From positions 1-64,000 of the forward strand of contig CAVOHR010000002.1 of the NCBI GenBank assembly GCA_963695835.1: a stretch of DNA of 64,000 nucleotides, read 5' to 3'. The notes beneath the pieces were generated by a model. That model did not search any database, was not told where the DNA came from, and was given only the letters and a program-made list of their open reading frames with translations. Shown in pieces: positions 52,505 to 62,337 of the stretch; position 1 is the first letter of the stretch, and every line of letters begins with the position of its first letter. The DNA is from VRUE01 sp963695835. GTDB lineage: Bacteria > Actinomycetota > Thermoleophilia > Solirubrobacterales > 70-9. The translations under genes were made by a program, and so were the position numbers.

Positions 52505-53778
52505 CAGCCCTCCTCCTCCCCACGCCGGCGGATCCGGTGCGCCATCCGCGACTGCAGCGACCAGAGCTCGATGAAGCCCGGCGAGGCGGCCTGCGAGAAC
52601 AGGCCGCCCGACTCGGCGAAGGAGGCGAGGTCGGCGTCGTAGACGGCGTTCGACGAGGAGCGGGTGACCACACGCACGCCCCCTTTGTACAGTCGCAGGC
52701 CGATCGTCCCGGTCACCTGCGCGTTGGCCGCGTCCATGTAGGCGTCGAGGTCGGTGCGCAGCGGCTCCCACCAGAGACCGGCGTAGACGAGGTAGCCCCA
52801 CTTCCGGTCGAGTCCGGGCTTGAACTGGTTCTGGTGGATCGTCCCGACCAGCTTCTCCAGCTCCTGGTGCGCGGGCAGCAGGATCGCGGCGGCGGGGACC
52901 TCGTAGATGTCGCGCACCTTGAGGCCGACGATCCGGTCCTCGATGTGGTCGACGATGCCGACGCCGTGGCGGCAGCCGATCTCGGCGGCCCGCTCGAGCA
53001 GCTCGACCGGGCCGAGCCGCTCGCCGTTCAGCGCGACCGGGACGCCCGCCTCGAACTCCACCGTGACCGTCTCCGCCTCGTCCGGCGCCTCCTCGGGCCG
53101 GGTGACGAGCCCGAAGACGTCGTCCTCGGGCGCGTGGCCGAGGTCCTCGATCCAGCGCCCCTCCGAGGAGCGGCCCCAGAGGTTGTCGTCGATCGAGTAG
53201 GGCGCCGTCTCGGTGCCGCCCTTGACCGGGATGCCGTGCTCGCGGGCGTAGGCGATCTCCTCCTCGCGGCCCATCTGCCAGGAGCGCACCGGGGCGATCG
53301 TCTTCAACTCCGGGGCGAGGGTGGCCACGGTGGCCTCGATGCGCACCTGGTCGTTGCCCTTGCCGGTGCAGCCGTGGGCGATCGTGTCGCAGCCGGAGCG
53401 GCGCGCCTGCTCGACCGCCAGCTCGGCGATCAGCGGCCGGCCCAGCGCGGTGAACAGCGGGTAGCCGCCGCCGTAGTGCGCATTGGCCTTGATCGCGGGC
53501 AGGACGAAGTCGCGCGCGAAGCGCTCGCGCGCGTCGACCACGTGACACTCCAGCGCCCCGAGCCGCTTCGCCTTGTCCTCGATCACCGCGTAGTCCTCGC
53601 CGGGCTGGCCGAGGTTGACGGTGAGGCAGACGACCTCGGCTCCGTAGCGGTCCTGGATCCACTTCAGCATCACGCTGGTGTCGAGTCCGCCCGAGTAGAG
53701 CAGGAGGACGCGCCGGACCTTGGCCGGGTCCGCCTCGTAGCCCGCCGTGCGGACCTGCTCCGGAGCCTGCTCGGTCAT
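52504..53778 (-). CDS. argG: Argininosuccinate synthase
   Basis: ATP-dependent condensation of citrulline and aspartate, 424 aa. Seen: VLLLYSGGLDTSVMLKW (PP-loop), AHGCTGKGNDQVRIEA and GHAPEDDVFGLVTRPEEAPD, typical of the bacterial long form. An N-terminal extension of about 20 residues is present. It follows a small membrane-protein gene by 2 bp in the arg operon. Confidence 0.96.
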   Translation of the reverse strand: MTEQAPEQVRTAGYEADPAKVRRVLLLYSGGLDTSVMLKWIQDRYGAEVVCLTVNLGQPGEDYAVIEDKAKRLGALECHVVDARERFARDFVLPAIKANAHYGGGYPLFTALGRPLIAELAVEQARRSGCDTIAHGCTGKGNDQVRIEATVATLAPELKTIAPVRSWQMGREEEIAYAREHGIPVKGGTETAPYSIDDNLWGRSSEGRWIEDLGHAPEDDVFGLVTRPEEAPDEAETVTVEFEAGVPVALNGERLGPVELLERAAEIGCRHGVGIVDHIEDRIVGLKVRDIYEVPAAAILLPAHQELEKLVGTIHQNQFKPGLDRKWGYLVYAGLWWEPLRTDLDAYMDAANAQVTGTIGLRLYKGGVRVVTRSSSNAVYDADLASFAESGGLFSQAASPGFIELWSLQSRMAHRIRRRGEEEG

Positions 53779-53780
53779 GC

Positions 53781-54122
53781 CTAGGGCGCGCCGATGCCGC
53801 CGCTGCCGTTTTCTTCTTCGCCGGTCGTCGCTTCGGTCGATTCCGTCGTCGTCGGTTCGGTCGAAGTCGATTCCGTCGTCGCTTCGGTCGATTCGGTCGT
53901 GGTCGTTTCGCTCGGCGCCGTTTCGGTGGTTACCGCTGGCGCGGTCGAGGCCGATTCGCCGCTGCCGCTGTCGGAGGCGATCACGACGATCGCCACGATC
54001 AGGCCGACGATCACGGCGATCAGCCCGGCGATCAGCAGGCGCATGTTGCCGTGCGAGCGCCCGCCGCCGGGGCCTTCGGGCGGGCCGGGCTGCTGCATCC
54101 TGCGGGTCGGGTCGTCGTGCAT
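53781..54122 (-). CDS. Membrane-anchored Thr/Ser/Glu-rich protein
   Basis: 113 aa: a short Pro/Gly-rich cytoplasmic head, one membrane helix (LLIAGLIAVIVGLIVAIVVIA), and a low-complexity tail with repeats of TTTESTEATTE type. The tail may be an extracytoplasmic stalk. Function unknown. It is tightly packed between argG and the next coiled-coil gene, so co-transcribed with arginine synthesis. Confidence 0.65.
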   Translation of the reverse strand: MHDDPTRRMQQPGPPEGPGGGRSHGNMRLLIAGLIAVIVGLIVAIVVIASDSGSGESASTAPAVTTETAPSETTTTESTEATTESTSTEPTTTESTEATTGEEENGSGGIGAP

Positions 54123-54131
54123 CGCCGCTCG

Positions 54132-54587
54132 CTACCCCTCCGGGCCGAGGATCGCGTCGAGGATCTCGGCGGTGTCCTCGACGTCGAAGCCGCTGCGCAG
54201 CCGCTCTTCGATCTCCTCGCGCCCGGCGCCGGATACCGCCATCTGGGTCGCCAGCAGGCGCGCGCCGGCGGAGCCGGAGCGGCGCGGGCGCGCCTCGTCC
54301 GCCTCGGCCGGCGGCTCGACCGGCTCCAGGTGGCGAACCGGTGGCGCATCCTCGTCTTCGACGGCCGGCGGGTCGAGCCGGTCGGCCAGCTCGCGCAGCC
54401 GTTCGGCGACGATCCGGTCGGCGCGCTCGCCGGCCTCCTCGAGCCGGCGGCGGGCCTCCTGCTCGGCGTCGTCGATCACCTTCGTCGCGGCCTGCTCGGC
54501 CGCCTCGACGATCTCCGCCAGGCGCGCCGCCGCACCGGCGGCAGAGGCGGGCGGCCGCCCCTCGGGCTGCTGCTTGCGTGCGCTCAT
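54132..54587 (-). CDS. Coiled-coil protein of unknown function
   Basis: 151 aa. Residues about 20-70 form an Ala/Glu/Arg-rich coiled coil (RLAEIVEAAEQAATKVIDDA, EARRRLEEAGERADRIVAER) like the membrane-less part of DivIVA or AtpF-type proteins. A Pro/Glu linker and a small helical C-terminus (GREEIEERLRSGFDVEDTAE) follow. ATG 54587 overlaps the argD stop by 4 bp. Function not recognised. Confidence 0.65.
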   Translation of the reverse strand: MSARKQQPEGRPPASAAGAAARLAEIVEAAEQAATKVIDDAEQEARRRLEEAGERADRIVAERLRELADRLDPPAVEDEDAPPVRHLEPVEPPAEADEARPRRSGSAGARLLATQMAVSGAGREEIEERLRSGFDVEDTAEILDAILGPEG

Positions 54588-55774
54588 CGTGACGCGTAGG
54601 TTAGGAGCGATTCCGCGATAAGGCCAACGGCGCGCTCGATCTGGGCCGAATCGACCGTCAGCGGCGGCAGCAGGCGCAGGGTGCCGGGCTCGGGCACGTT
54701 GACGATCAGGCCGCCGTCCAGCAGGTCGGCGCCGACCGCGGCGGCGTCGATGCCCTGAGCCAGCCCGACGCCGAGCATCAGGCCGCGGCCGCGTACCTCG
54801 ACGACCCCGTCGATCGCCAGCAGGCTCTTGCGCAGCGAGGCGCCCAGCTCGCGCACCCGGCGCAGCAGTCCCGGCTCGTCGACCAGGTCGAGCACCGCCA
54901 GCGCCGCCGCCGAGGCGACCGCGCCGCCGGCGAAGGTCGAGCCGTGGTCGCCGGGCTCCAGCACCGCGCCGGCCTCCGGCGTCGCGATGCAGGCGCCGGC
55001 CGGCAGGCCGCCGCCGAGCGCCTTGGCGCTGGTCAGCAGATCCGGCCGCACCGGCGTCTGCTCGTATGCCCAGAGCGAGCCGGTCCTCCCCATCCCGGTC
55101 TGGATCTCGTCGAGGATCAGCAGCGCGCCGGCCTCGTCGCAGGCCTGCCGCGCCGCCAGCATCGCCTCGTCGCTGACCGGGTAGACGCCCGACTCGCCCT
55201 GGATCGGCTCGATCAGGACGGCCGCGGTCTCCTCGTAGACCGCGTCGCGCAGCGCGCCGACGTCGTTCAGCGGCACCGAGCGGAAGCCCGGCAGCATCGG
55301 CCCCAGCGCCTCGTGCTCGGCCAGTTTCGGCGTCGCCGAGAGCGCCCCGTAGGTGCGGCCGTGGAAGGCGCGCTCGAAGCTGACGATCTCGGGATCCTCG
55401 ACCCCGCGCCGGTGGGCGTGCTTGCGGGCCACCTTGATCGCGCACTCGGTCGCCTCGGTGCCCGAGTTGCAGAGGAAGACGCTGCCGCCGAGGCTCGAGT
55501 CGGAGAGCCGCTTGGCGAGGTGGACCATCGGCTCGGTGTAGAAGAGGTTGGAGACGTGCATCAGCCGCCCCGCCTGCTCGCGCACCGCCGCGACCACGTC
55601 GGGGTGGCAGTGGCCGACCGAGCAGACCGAGATCCCGGCGAGGAAGTCGAGGTACTCCTTCCCCTCTGAGTCCCAGAGCAGGGCGCCTTCCCCGCGCACG
55701 AACTCGACCGGCGCCCGCCTGTAGGTCTGCATCACGTAGCGCTGCTCGAGCGCCTGCAGCTCGGCCAGCTTCAT
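54584..55774 (-). CDS. argD: Acetylornithine aminotransferase
   Basis: Class III PLP enzyme, 396 aa, converting N-acetylglutamate semialdehyde to acetylornithine. Seen: YLDFLAGISVCSVGHCHPDV, FLCNSGTEATECAIKVAR, ALLILDEIQTGMGRTGSLWA, LTSAKALGGGLPAGACI with the PLP Lys, and STFAGGAVASAAAL. It may also serve as succinyl-DAP aminotransferase, although DapL here makes that unnecessary. Confidence 0.94.
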   Translation of the reverse strand: MKLAELQALEQRYVMQTYRRAPVEFVRGEGALLWDSEGKEYLDFLAGISVCSVGHCHPDVVAAVREQAGRLMHVSNLFYTEPMVHLAKRLSDSSLGGSVFLCNSGTEATECAIKVARKHAHRRGVEDPEIVSFERAFHGRTYGALSATPKLAEHEALGPMLPGFRSVPLNDVGALRDAVYEETAAVLIEPIQGESGVYPVSDEAMLAARQACDEAGALLILDEIQTGMGRTGSLWAYEQTPVRPDLLTSAKALGGGLPAGACIATPEAGAVLEPGDHGSTFAGGAVASAAALAVLDLVDEPGLLRRVRELGASLRKSLLAIDGVVEVRGRGLMLGVGLAQGIDAAAVGADLLDGGLIVNVPEPGTLRLLPPLTVDSAQIERAVGLIAESLLTYASR

Positions 55775-55784
55775 CGCTCGGCCC

Positions 55785-56624
55785 TCACGAGGTCACCATC
55801 GTGCCGATGCCCGCGTCGGTGAACAGCTCCAGCAGCAGGCTGTGCGGTTCGCGGCCGTCGATGATGTGCGCCGACTGGGCGCCGCCGCGGATCGCGTCCA
55901 CGCAGGCCGCCAGCTTCGGTCGCATCCCGCCCTCGATCTCGGGCAGCCTGGCTTCGACCTCCTCGACCGTGGCGCGGGAGATCAGCGACCCCTCCTCGGC
56001 CGGGTCGCCGAGCCAGCCGTGCACGTCGGTGAGGAAGATCGCCTTGTAGGCGCCGAGCGCGGCGGCGACCTTGCCGGCCGCCTCGTCGGCGTTGACGTTG
56101 TAGGCGTTGCCCTCGCGATCCGACGCGGAGGAGGCGACCACCGGGATGTAGTCCTCGGCGATGTGGTTGAGGACGTCGACGTCGACCCGCTCGATCGAGC
56201 CGACGAAGCCGACCTGCTCGGCGTTCGGCGCCGGCGTCACCTCGAACAGGGTGCCGTCCTGGCCGGAGAGCCCGACCGCCGGCTGCCCGTGGCGGTTGAG
56301 CCGCTGGACGATGTCGGAGTTGAGCTTGCCGAGCAGCACCATGCGGGCGACCTCGACCGTCTCGGCGTCGGAGACCCGCATCCCCTCGTGGAAGCGGACC
56401 TCGAGCCCCAGCCGCTCCATGTAGCGGGTTATCTCCGGGCCGCCGCCGTGGACGATCACCGGGTTGAGGCCGACGTACTTGAGCAGCACGACGTCGGTGG
56501 CGAAGCCCTCGCGCAGCGCCTCCTCCTCCATCGCCGAGCCGCCGTACTTGATCACCACCGTGCGCCCGTGGAACTCCCTGATGTAGGGGAGCGCCTCGAG
56601 CAGGGTGTCGACGTTGGCCGCCAT
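55785..56624 (-). CDS. argB: Acetylglutamate kinase
   Basis: Amino-acid kinase family, 279 aa, second step of the acetylated arginine route. Seen: TVVIKYGGSAMEEEALREG, NPVIVHGGGPEITRYMERLG, GLSGQDGTLFEV, YNVNADEAAGKVAAALGA and EGGMRPKLAACVDAIRGG. An N-terminal helix of the arginine-inhibitable type is present, so feedback by arginine is likely. ATG 56624, 7 bp after the argJ stop. Confidence 0.96.
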   Translation of the reverse strand: MAANVDTLLEALPYIREFHGRTVVIKYGGSAMEEEALREGFATDVVLLKYVGLNPVIVHGGGPEITRYMERLGLEVRFHEGMRVSDAETVEVARMVLLGKLNSDIVQRLNRHGQPAVGLSGQDGTLFEVTPAPNAEQVGFVGSIERVDVDVLNHIAEDYIPVVASSASDREGNAYNVNADEAAGKVAAALGAYKAIFLTDVHGWLGDPAEEGSLISRATVEEVEARLPEIEGGMRPKLAACVDAIRGGAQSAHIIDGREPHSLLLELFTDAGIGTMVTS

Positions 56625-56631
56625 CGCTTCC

Positions 56632-57792
56632 TCAGGTCGTGTACTCGGCGTTGATCCGAACGTACTCGTAGCCGAGGTCGGAGAAGTAGACATGGGCAGA
56701 GTGCGGGCCGCGGTCGAGCCGCAGCGATACCTCGGCCTCCCTGCAGTCCTCCGCGAACTCGCCGGCGTCGATGTGATCCAGCCCGAGCTCCGGCAGCTTG
56801 TGGCCGACGAGCGCCATACCGGCCGCCTGGGCGACCCGGCCCCAGTTGGGATCGTGACCGAACAGCGCCGTCTTGACCAGGGGCGAGTTGGCGATCGCCC
56901 GCGCAGCGAGCTCGGCCTCTTCGGCGTCGGCGGTCCCCCGCACGACGGCGCGACCGACCCGCGTCGAGCCCTCGCCGTCGGCGACGATCTCGAGCGCAAG
57001 TTGCAGCAGGACGGCGTCGAGGAGCCCTTCCGGAAGCGGCTGGCCGGACTCGCCGCTCGCCTGGAAGAGGACCGTGTCGTTGGTGCTCATCTGACCGTCG
57101 ACGGTGATCCGTTCGAAGGACGTCTCCACCGCGGGGCGGAGTGCCGCCTCTGGATCCTCGACGACGGCGTCCGTCTGGATGAAGCAGAGCATCGTCGCGA
57201 ACCCGGGCTGGATCATCCCCGCCCCCTTCGCCTGGGCCGAGAGGGTGACGCCGCCGCAGCGGACGGTGCAGCACTTCTGAAAGGCGTCCGTGGTCATGAT
57301 CGCCCGCGCGAACTCAAGGCCGCCGTCGGGACGAACCGCAACGGTCGCCCGCCGGATTCCGTCGAGGACCTTGTCCATCGGCAGCGCCTCGCCGATTTTC
57401 CCCGTCGCGGCGACCGCGACCAGAGCCGGATCGAGGCCGAGGCCCTCCGCGGCGGCCAGCTGGATGGCGACCGCGTCGCGCATGCCCTGCTCGCCGGTGG
57501 CGGCGTTGGCGTTGCCCGCCTTGACCGCGGCGGCGCGGATCGCTGGCAGGTCGCAGCTCGCGCGACACAGGCGCACCGGGGCGGCGGCGGCCGCGTTGGG
57601 CGTCAGCAGCAGGGCGGAATCGCAGCGCTCGGATCGCGCGACGACGACGGCCGCGTCAGTCTTGCCGCTCGGCTTCAACCCGCAAGCCACCGCCCCGGCC
57701 TGGAAGCCCGGTGCGAGCTGCGCCGGGTCGAGCTCCGCGACACCAGCCGGCGCCTCGACCCAGCGCGACCTGAAGAAGCCGTCGCCGCTCAC
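56632..57792 (-). CDS. argJ: Glutamate N-acetyltransferase (ArgJ)
   Basis: Recycles the acetyl group from acetylornithine to glutamate; self-cleaving Ntn-like proenzyme, 386 aa. The cleavage region AKGAGMIQPGFATMLCF holds the nucleophilic Thr in ATML. Also GFFRSRWVEAPAGVAELDPA at the N-terminus and a C-terminal GHDPNWGRV region. No argA is needed if it also accepts acetyl-CoA. The GTG start overlaps the argC stop by 4 bp. Confidence 0.94.
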   Translation of the reverse strand: MSGDGFFRSRWVEAPAGVAELDPAQLAPGFQAGAVACGLKPSGKTDAAVVVARSERCDSALLLTPNAAAAAPVRLCRASCDLPAIRAAAVKAGNANAATGEQGMRDAVAIQLAAAEGLGLDPALVAVAATGKIGEALPMDKVLDGIRRATVAVRPDGGLEFARAIMTTDAFQKCCTVRCGGVTLSAQAKGAGMIQPGFATMLCFIQTDAVVEDPEAALRPAVETSFERITVDGQMSTNDTVLFQASGESGQPLPEGLLDAVLLQLALEIVADGEGSTRVGRAVVRGTADAEEAELAARAIANSPLVKTALFGHDPNWGRVAQAAGMALVGHKLPELGLDHIDAGEFAEDCREAEVSLRLDRGPHSAHVYFSDLGYEYVRINAEYTT

Positions 57793-58790
57793 AGGAGACC
57801 CGCCGTCTCCTCGAAGCCGAGCATCAGGTTGAGGCACTGCACCGCCTGGCCGGATGCCCCCTTCCAGATGTTGTCGATCGCCGCGAAGGCGAGGACGCGG
57901 CCGCGCTCCTCGACCGTCACGTAGACGTGGCACTCGTTCGTATCGCGCACGTCGCGCACGCCGGGCGGGCGGTCGACGAGGTGGACGAAGGGCTCGTCGG
58001 CGTAGCGCGAGGCGTACAGCGCCTGCGCCTCCTCGGTGGAGATCGGTTCGGCCGTCTGCGCGAAGCAGGTCGCCAGCTCGCCCTGGTCGAGCGGCAGCAG
58101 GTGCGGCACGAAGGTCACCGGCGCCGGGCTGCCGAGCGCCGCCAGCTCCTGCTCGATCTCCGGCCGGTGGCGGTGGCCCTCGGTCTTGTAGGCGAAGGCG
58201 TTCTCGTCCATCGCCGAGAAGTGGACGATGTCGTCGCTGCTGCGGCCGTAGCCGGAGGTGCCCTGCTTGGCATCGATCACGACGTCGGTCAGCAGGCCCT
58301 TCTCGGCCAGCGGCGCCAGGGCGAGCACGCCGGCGGTCGGATAGCAGCCCGGGACCGCGACCAGCTCGGCCTCGCGCAGCCGCTCCCGGTACACCTCGGC
58401 GAGGCCGTAGACGGCCCCGTCGAGCAGCTCGGGAGCGCCGTGCTCGCCGTACCAGCGCTCGTACGTCCGCAGGTCGCGCAGGCGGAAGTCGGCGGAGAGG
58501 TCGGCGACGAGGATCCCGAGGCCGCGCAGCGCGGCGACGGTCGGCGCCGAGGCTCCGTGCGGGTAGGCGACGATCGCCGCGTCGACGTCCTCGATCGCGT
58601 CGAGCTCGAGCTCGGTCAGCTCGAGCGGCACCCGGTAGCGCGGGTAGAGGCTGTCGAGCCGCTTGCCGGCGTCGCTGCGCGAGGTGACGCCGACCAGCTC
58701 CATCGACGGATGGTGGTGGACGATCTGCGCCGCCAGCGCTCCGGTGAAGCCCGAGGCGCCGGCGACCAGCACTCTTGCCTTCTCAGACAC
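57789..58790 (-). CDS. argC: N-acetyl-gamma-glutamyl-phosphate reductase
   Basis: NADPH-dependent third step of arginine synthesis, 333 aa. Seen: VLVAGASGFTGALAAQIVHH, VPGCYPTAGVLALAPL with the catalytic Cys, DAKQGTSGYGRSSDDIVHFS and FVPHLLPLDQGELAT. The GTG start overlaps the pheT end by 8 bp, so the arg genes appear to be read from the rplT/pheST transcript with no separate promoter or ARG box in view. Confidence 0.95.
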   Translation of the reverse strand: MSEKARVLVAGASGFTGALAAQIVHHHPSMELVGVTSRSDAGKRLDSLYPRYRVPLELTELELDAIEDVDAAIVAYPHGASAPTVAALRGLGILVADLSADFRLRDLRTYERWYGEHGAPELLDGAVYGLAEVYRERLREAELVAVPGCYPTAGVLALAPLAEKGLLTDVVIDAKQGTSGYGRSSDDIVHFSAMDENAFAYKTEGHRHRPEIEQELAALGSPAPVTFVPHLLPLDQGELATCFAQTAEPISTEEAQALYASRYADEPFVHLVDRPPGVRDVRDTNECHVYVTVEERGRVLAFAAIDNIWKGASGQAVQCLNLMLGFEETAGLL

Positions 58791-61236
58791 GCAGCGATCC
58801 TCCTGTCTCGCCGAGCCTGGCGGCGATCTCCTCGCGCCGCGCGGCGACCTCCTCGTCGGTCAGGGTGCGGTCGGCGGCGCGGAACTCGAGCCGCAGGGCG
58901 AGGCTCTTGCGACCCGCGCCGACCTGCGCGCCCTCGTAGAGGTCGAAGACCTCGGCCGAGCGCAGCAGCTCGCCGCCGCCGGCCAGCACGGCCTCGCGCA
59001 CCTGCGCGGCGGAAACCTCGGTGGGAACGACCACGGCCAGGTCCTGGCGCACGGACGGGAAGGTGGTGACGTCCTCGAAGGCCTCCTCGCCGGCCGTCGC
59101 GGCCGCGAGCAGCGGCGCCAGGTCGACTTCGAAGCCGACCGCCGCCTCGACGTCCCACTCGCGGCAGACGAGCGGATGCAGCTCGCCGATCCAGCCGGCC
59201 TCCCGACCGCCGGCGGTGACCCGCGCCGCCCGGCCGGGATGCAGGAACGGCTCGCTCGCACGCTCGAAGCCCAGCTCGGCCCCGAGCCGGGCGGCGAGCC
59301 CCTCCAGCACGCCCTTGAGCGCGAAGAAGTCGGCGGACTCTCCCCCGCCCCGCCATGACTCGGGCGCCGGCGGGCCGACCGCGAGGCAGGCGATTCGATG
59401 CGGCTCGCCGAACGGCGCCGGCCGCTCGCCGACGAAGTCCCCCGTCGGCGGGGGGTTCAGGTAGACGCGGGCGGACTCGAACAGGGCAACGCGGTCGGCG
59501 TCCCGAGCGAGGTTGCGCTGCGCTACGTCGAGCAGCGAGCCGAGAACGGTGGTGCGCATCGCCGACTGGTCCTCCGAGAGCGGGTTGGAGATCGCGACGG
59601 CGGCGGCACGCGGGTCGTCCGCTGGGATCCGCAGCCGTCCGGCCTCGCCGGGGTCGGTGAAGCTCCAGCCGACGACCTCGTCGAAGCCGAGGTCGCGCAT
59701 CGCGTCCTCGGCGCGGCGGCGCAGCCGCTGGGGGCGGCTCAGACCGCCGGCGCCCGCCGCCGCCGAGCCCGGCAGGGTCGAGGGCAGGTGCTCGTCGAGA
59801 CCGTGCACCCGCGCCACTTCCTCGATCAGGTCGACCTCGCGGGTGACGTCGTAGTGGCGGTCGGGAGGGACCTCGGCCGCCAGATCGTCGCCGTCGATCT
59901 CGACCCCGAAGCCGAGCCGCTCCAGGTAGGCGACCTGGTCGGACTGCGCGATCGGCATCCCGAGCAGTCCCTCGACCCGCGCCCCACGCAGGCGCACCCT
60001 CGGCGGCGCCGGGACTTCCGCGGCGACGTCGATCGTCCCCGGCACCAGCTTCGCCCCGCACAGCTCGACCAGCAGCCGCGAGGCGATCCGCTGCGCCCGC
60101 AGGCACAGCGCCGGATGCAGCTGCTTCTCGAAGCGCGAGGAGGCCTCCGAGCGCAGGCCGAGCAGGCGCGAGGTGCGGAGGATGTTGGTGCCGTTCCAGT
60201 TCGCCACCTCGAGCAGCACCCTGGTGGTCTCGCCGGAGACCTCGGAGACCTGGCCGCCCATGATCCCGGCGATGCCGGAGGGCGCGTTGCGGTCGCAGAC
60301 CAGCACCGTCTCGGCGTCGAGCGTCCGCTCGACGCCGTCGAGCGTCGTCATCTTCTCGCCCTCTGCCGCGGCGCGGACGGTCAGCGCTCCCTCCGGCACC
60401 CTGTCGAGGTCGAAGGCGTGCAGCGGCTGCGCGGTCAGCAGCATCGTGTAGTTGGTGATGTCGACCACGTTGGCGATCGGCCGCTGTCCGGCCGCCGTCA
60501 GCCGCGCCTGGAGCCAGGCCGGCGAGGGGCCGATCTCGACGTCGGTGAAGACACGGGCGGTGAAGCGCGGGCAGAGCGCGGGCGCCTCGACGGCGACCGA
60601 GGCGAAGTCGCCGGCCTCGCCCTCTCCCTCGGCCGCCGCGTCCTCCGCCCACGGCTCGGCGCCGAGCGGCGCCGCGGTGACCGCGTGCACCTCGCGCGCC
60701 ACGCCATATATGCCGAGGCAGTCGACCCGGTTCGGGGTCACCTCCAGCTCCAGCACCGGCTCGGCCAGCGGCAGGACCTCCGCCAGCGGCGTGCCCGGAC
60801 CAAGCCCTGCTGTTCCGTTCGCGAGGACGAGAATGCCGGCGGAGCCCTCGCCGGCGCCGAGCTCCGCGGCCGAGCAGATCATCCCTTCGGACTCGACGCC
60901 GCGCAGGCGCGCCTTGCCGAGCTTCTGCCCACCCGGCATCGTCGCCCCCGGCAGCGCCACGGGCACCGTCTGCCCGGCGGCGACGTTGGGTGCGCCGCAG
61001 ACGATCGTCCGCTGCCCGGCCTCGCCGACGTCGACCGCGCAGACGCTGAGCCGGTCGGCGTCGGGGTGCTTCTCGCAGCTCACCACCCGGCCGACGACGA
61101 AGCCCTCGGCCGACGGCGGCCCGACCGAACCGACCCGCTCGACCTCGGTCCCGGTCATCGCCAGCCGCTCGGCCAGCTCGGCCGCCCCGATTCCCGGGTC
61201 GCAGTACTCGCGCAGCCAGGAGTACGGGACCCTCAT
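58783..61236 (-). CDS. pheT: Phenylalanyl-tRNA synthetase beta subunit
   Basis: 817 aa. Domains in order: EMAP/tRNA-binding (about 39-150: VVGRVVSCEKHPDADRLSVC), B1/B5 modules, B3/4 editing domain (about 210-380), B5 (about 405-475), catalytic-like core and a C-terminal anticodon-binding ferredoxin fold ending RTLTDEEVAARREEIAARLG. ATG 61236 overlaps the pheS stop by 4 bp. Confidence 0.96.
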   Translation of the reverse strand: MRVPYSWLREYCDPGIGAAELAERLAMTGTEVERVGSVGPPSAEGFVVGRVVSCEKHPDADRLSVCAVDVGEAGQRTIVCGAPNVAAGQTVPVALPGATMPGGQKLGKARLRGVESEGMICSAAELGAGEGSAGILVLANGTAGLGPGTPLAEVLPLAEPVLELEVTPNRVDCLGIYGVAREVHAVTAAPLGAEPWAEDAAAEGEGEAGDFASVAVEAPALCPRFTARVFTDVEIGPSPAWLQARLTAAGQRPIANVVDITNYTMLLTAQPLHAFDLDRVPEGALTVRAAAEGEKMTTLDGVERTLDAETVLVCDRNAPSGIAGIMGGQVSEVSGETTRVLLEVANWNGTNILRTSRLLGLRSEASSRFEKQLHPALCLRAQRIASRLLVELCGAKLVPGTIDVAAEVPAPPRVRLRGARVEGLLGMPIAQSDQVAYLERLGFGVEIDGDDLAAEVPPDRHYDVTREVDLIEEVARVHGLDEHLPSTLPGSAAAGAGGLSRPQRLRRRAEDAMRDLGFDEVVGWSFTDPGEAGRLRIPADDPRAAAVAISNPLSEDQSAMRTTVLGSLLDVAQRNLARDADRVALFESARVYLNPPPTGDFVGERPAPFGEPHRIACLAVGPPAPESWRGGGESADFFALKGVLEGLAARLGAELGFERASEPFLHPGRAARVTAGGREAGWIGELHPLVCREWDVEAAVGFEVDLAPLLAAATAGEEAFEDVTTFPSVRQDLAVVVPTEVSAAQVREAVLAGGGELLRSAEVFDLYEGAQVGAGRKSLALRLEFRAADRTLTDEEVAARREEIAARLGETGGSLRV

Positions 61237-62294
61237 GAGAACTGCTCCAGCATCCGCACGTCGTTGTCGAAGAAGCGCCGCAGGTCGGGCACGCCGTGGC
61301 GCAGCATCGCCACCCGCTCGACGCCGATGCCGAAGGCGAAGCCCTGCACCCGCTCGGGGTCGTAGCCGCTCGCCTCGACGAAGCCGAGCACGTTGGGGTC
61401 GACCATGCCGGCGCCGAGGATCTCGATCCAGCCCTGGCCCTTGCAGAGGTTGCAGCGCTCGCCGCCGGCCAGCTCGCCGCTTCCTTCGCACTGGAAGCAG
61501 GAGACGTCGACCTCGACGCTCGGCTCGGTGAAGGGGAAGAAGTGCGGCCGCATGCGGATCTCGCGCTGCTCGCCGAAGATCGCCCGCAGCATCGCCAGGA
61601 GCGTGCCCTGGAGGTCGGCGAGCGTGATCCCCTCGCCGATCGCCAGTCCCTCCAGCTGGTGGAACATCGGGCTGTGGGTGGCGTCGGAGTCGCGCCGGTA
61701 GACCTTGCCGGGGACGATCACGAAGATCGGCGGCGGCTGCGTCTCCATCGCCCGCACCTGCACCGGCGAGGTGTGGGTGCGCAGCAGCACCTCCGGGTGC
61801 GACTGCACGTAGAAGGTGTCCTGGAGCATCCGCGCCGGGTGGCCCGGCGGGTGGTTGAGCGCGGTGAAGTTGTAGTAGTCGTGCTCGATCTCGGGGCCCT
61901 CGGTCACCCGGTAGCCGAGGCCGGCCATCGTGTCCTCGATCTGCCGCGTAGTGCGGGTGATCAGGTGCAGGTGCCCGGCGGGGCGCGGCGGCGCTCCCGG
62001 CAGGGTGACGTCGATCAGGTCGCTCGACAGCCGCTCCTCCAGCTCGGCCGCGTCGAGGTCGGCGGCGCGGCTCTCCAGCAGCGCTTCCAGCGACCTCCGC
62101 ACCCGGTTGGCGCCGCCGCCGACCTCGCCGCGTTCGGCCTCCGGCAGCTCGGCGATGCCGCGCAGGATCGCCGTCAGCTCGGCTTTGCGGCCGAGGTAGC
62201 GGACCCGCAGCTCCTCCAGCTCGGCGGTCCCCTGCGCCGCCTCGATCGCGGCGCTGGCCGTGGCCTCGATCTTCTCGATCCGCTCGACCGTCAT
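61233..62294 (-). CDS. pheS: Phenylalanyl-tRNA synthetase alpha subunit
   Basis: Class II catalytic subunit, 353 aa. An N-terminal coiled-coil arm is followed by motif 2 (VIVPGKVYRRDSDATHSPMFHQLEG, spanning about 190-215) and motif 3 (GFAFGIGVERVAMLRHGV). Between them is a four-Cys insertion (CFQC…CNLCKGQGW, about 268-292), probably a zinc knuckle as found in several bacterial PheS. Start ATG 62294. Confidence 0.96.
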   Translation of the reverse strand: MTVERIEKIEATASAAIEAAQGTAELEELRVRYLGRKAELTAILRGIAELPEAERGEVGGGANRVRRSLEALLESRAADLDAAELEERLSSDLIDVTLPGAPPRPAGHLHLITRTTRQIEDTMAGLGYRVTEGPEIEHDYYNFTALNHPPGHPARMLQDTFYVQSHPEVLLRTHTSPVQVRAMETQPPPIFVIVPGKVYRRDSDATHSPMFHQLEGLAIGEGITLADLQGTLLAMLRAIFGEQREIRMRPHFFPFTEPSVEVDVSCFQCEGSGELAGGERCNLCKGQGWIEILGAGMVDPNVLGFVEASGYDPERVQGFAFGIGVERVAMLRHGVPDLRRFFDNDVRMLEQFS

Positions 62295-62337
62295 GGCGCC
62301 GCCCTCCGCATGGCGGGCGACGATATCCGCTTGGACA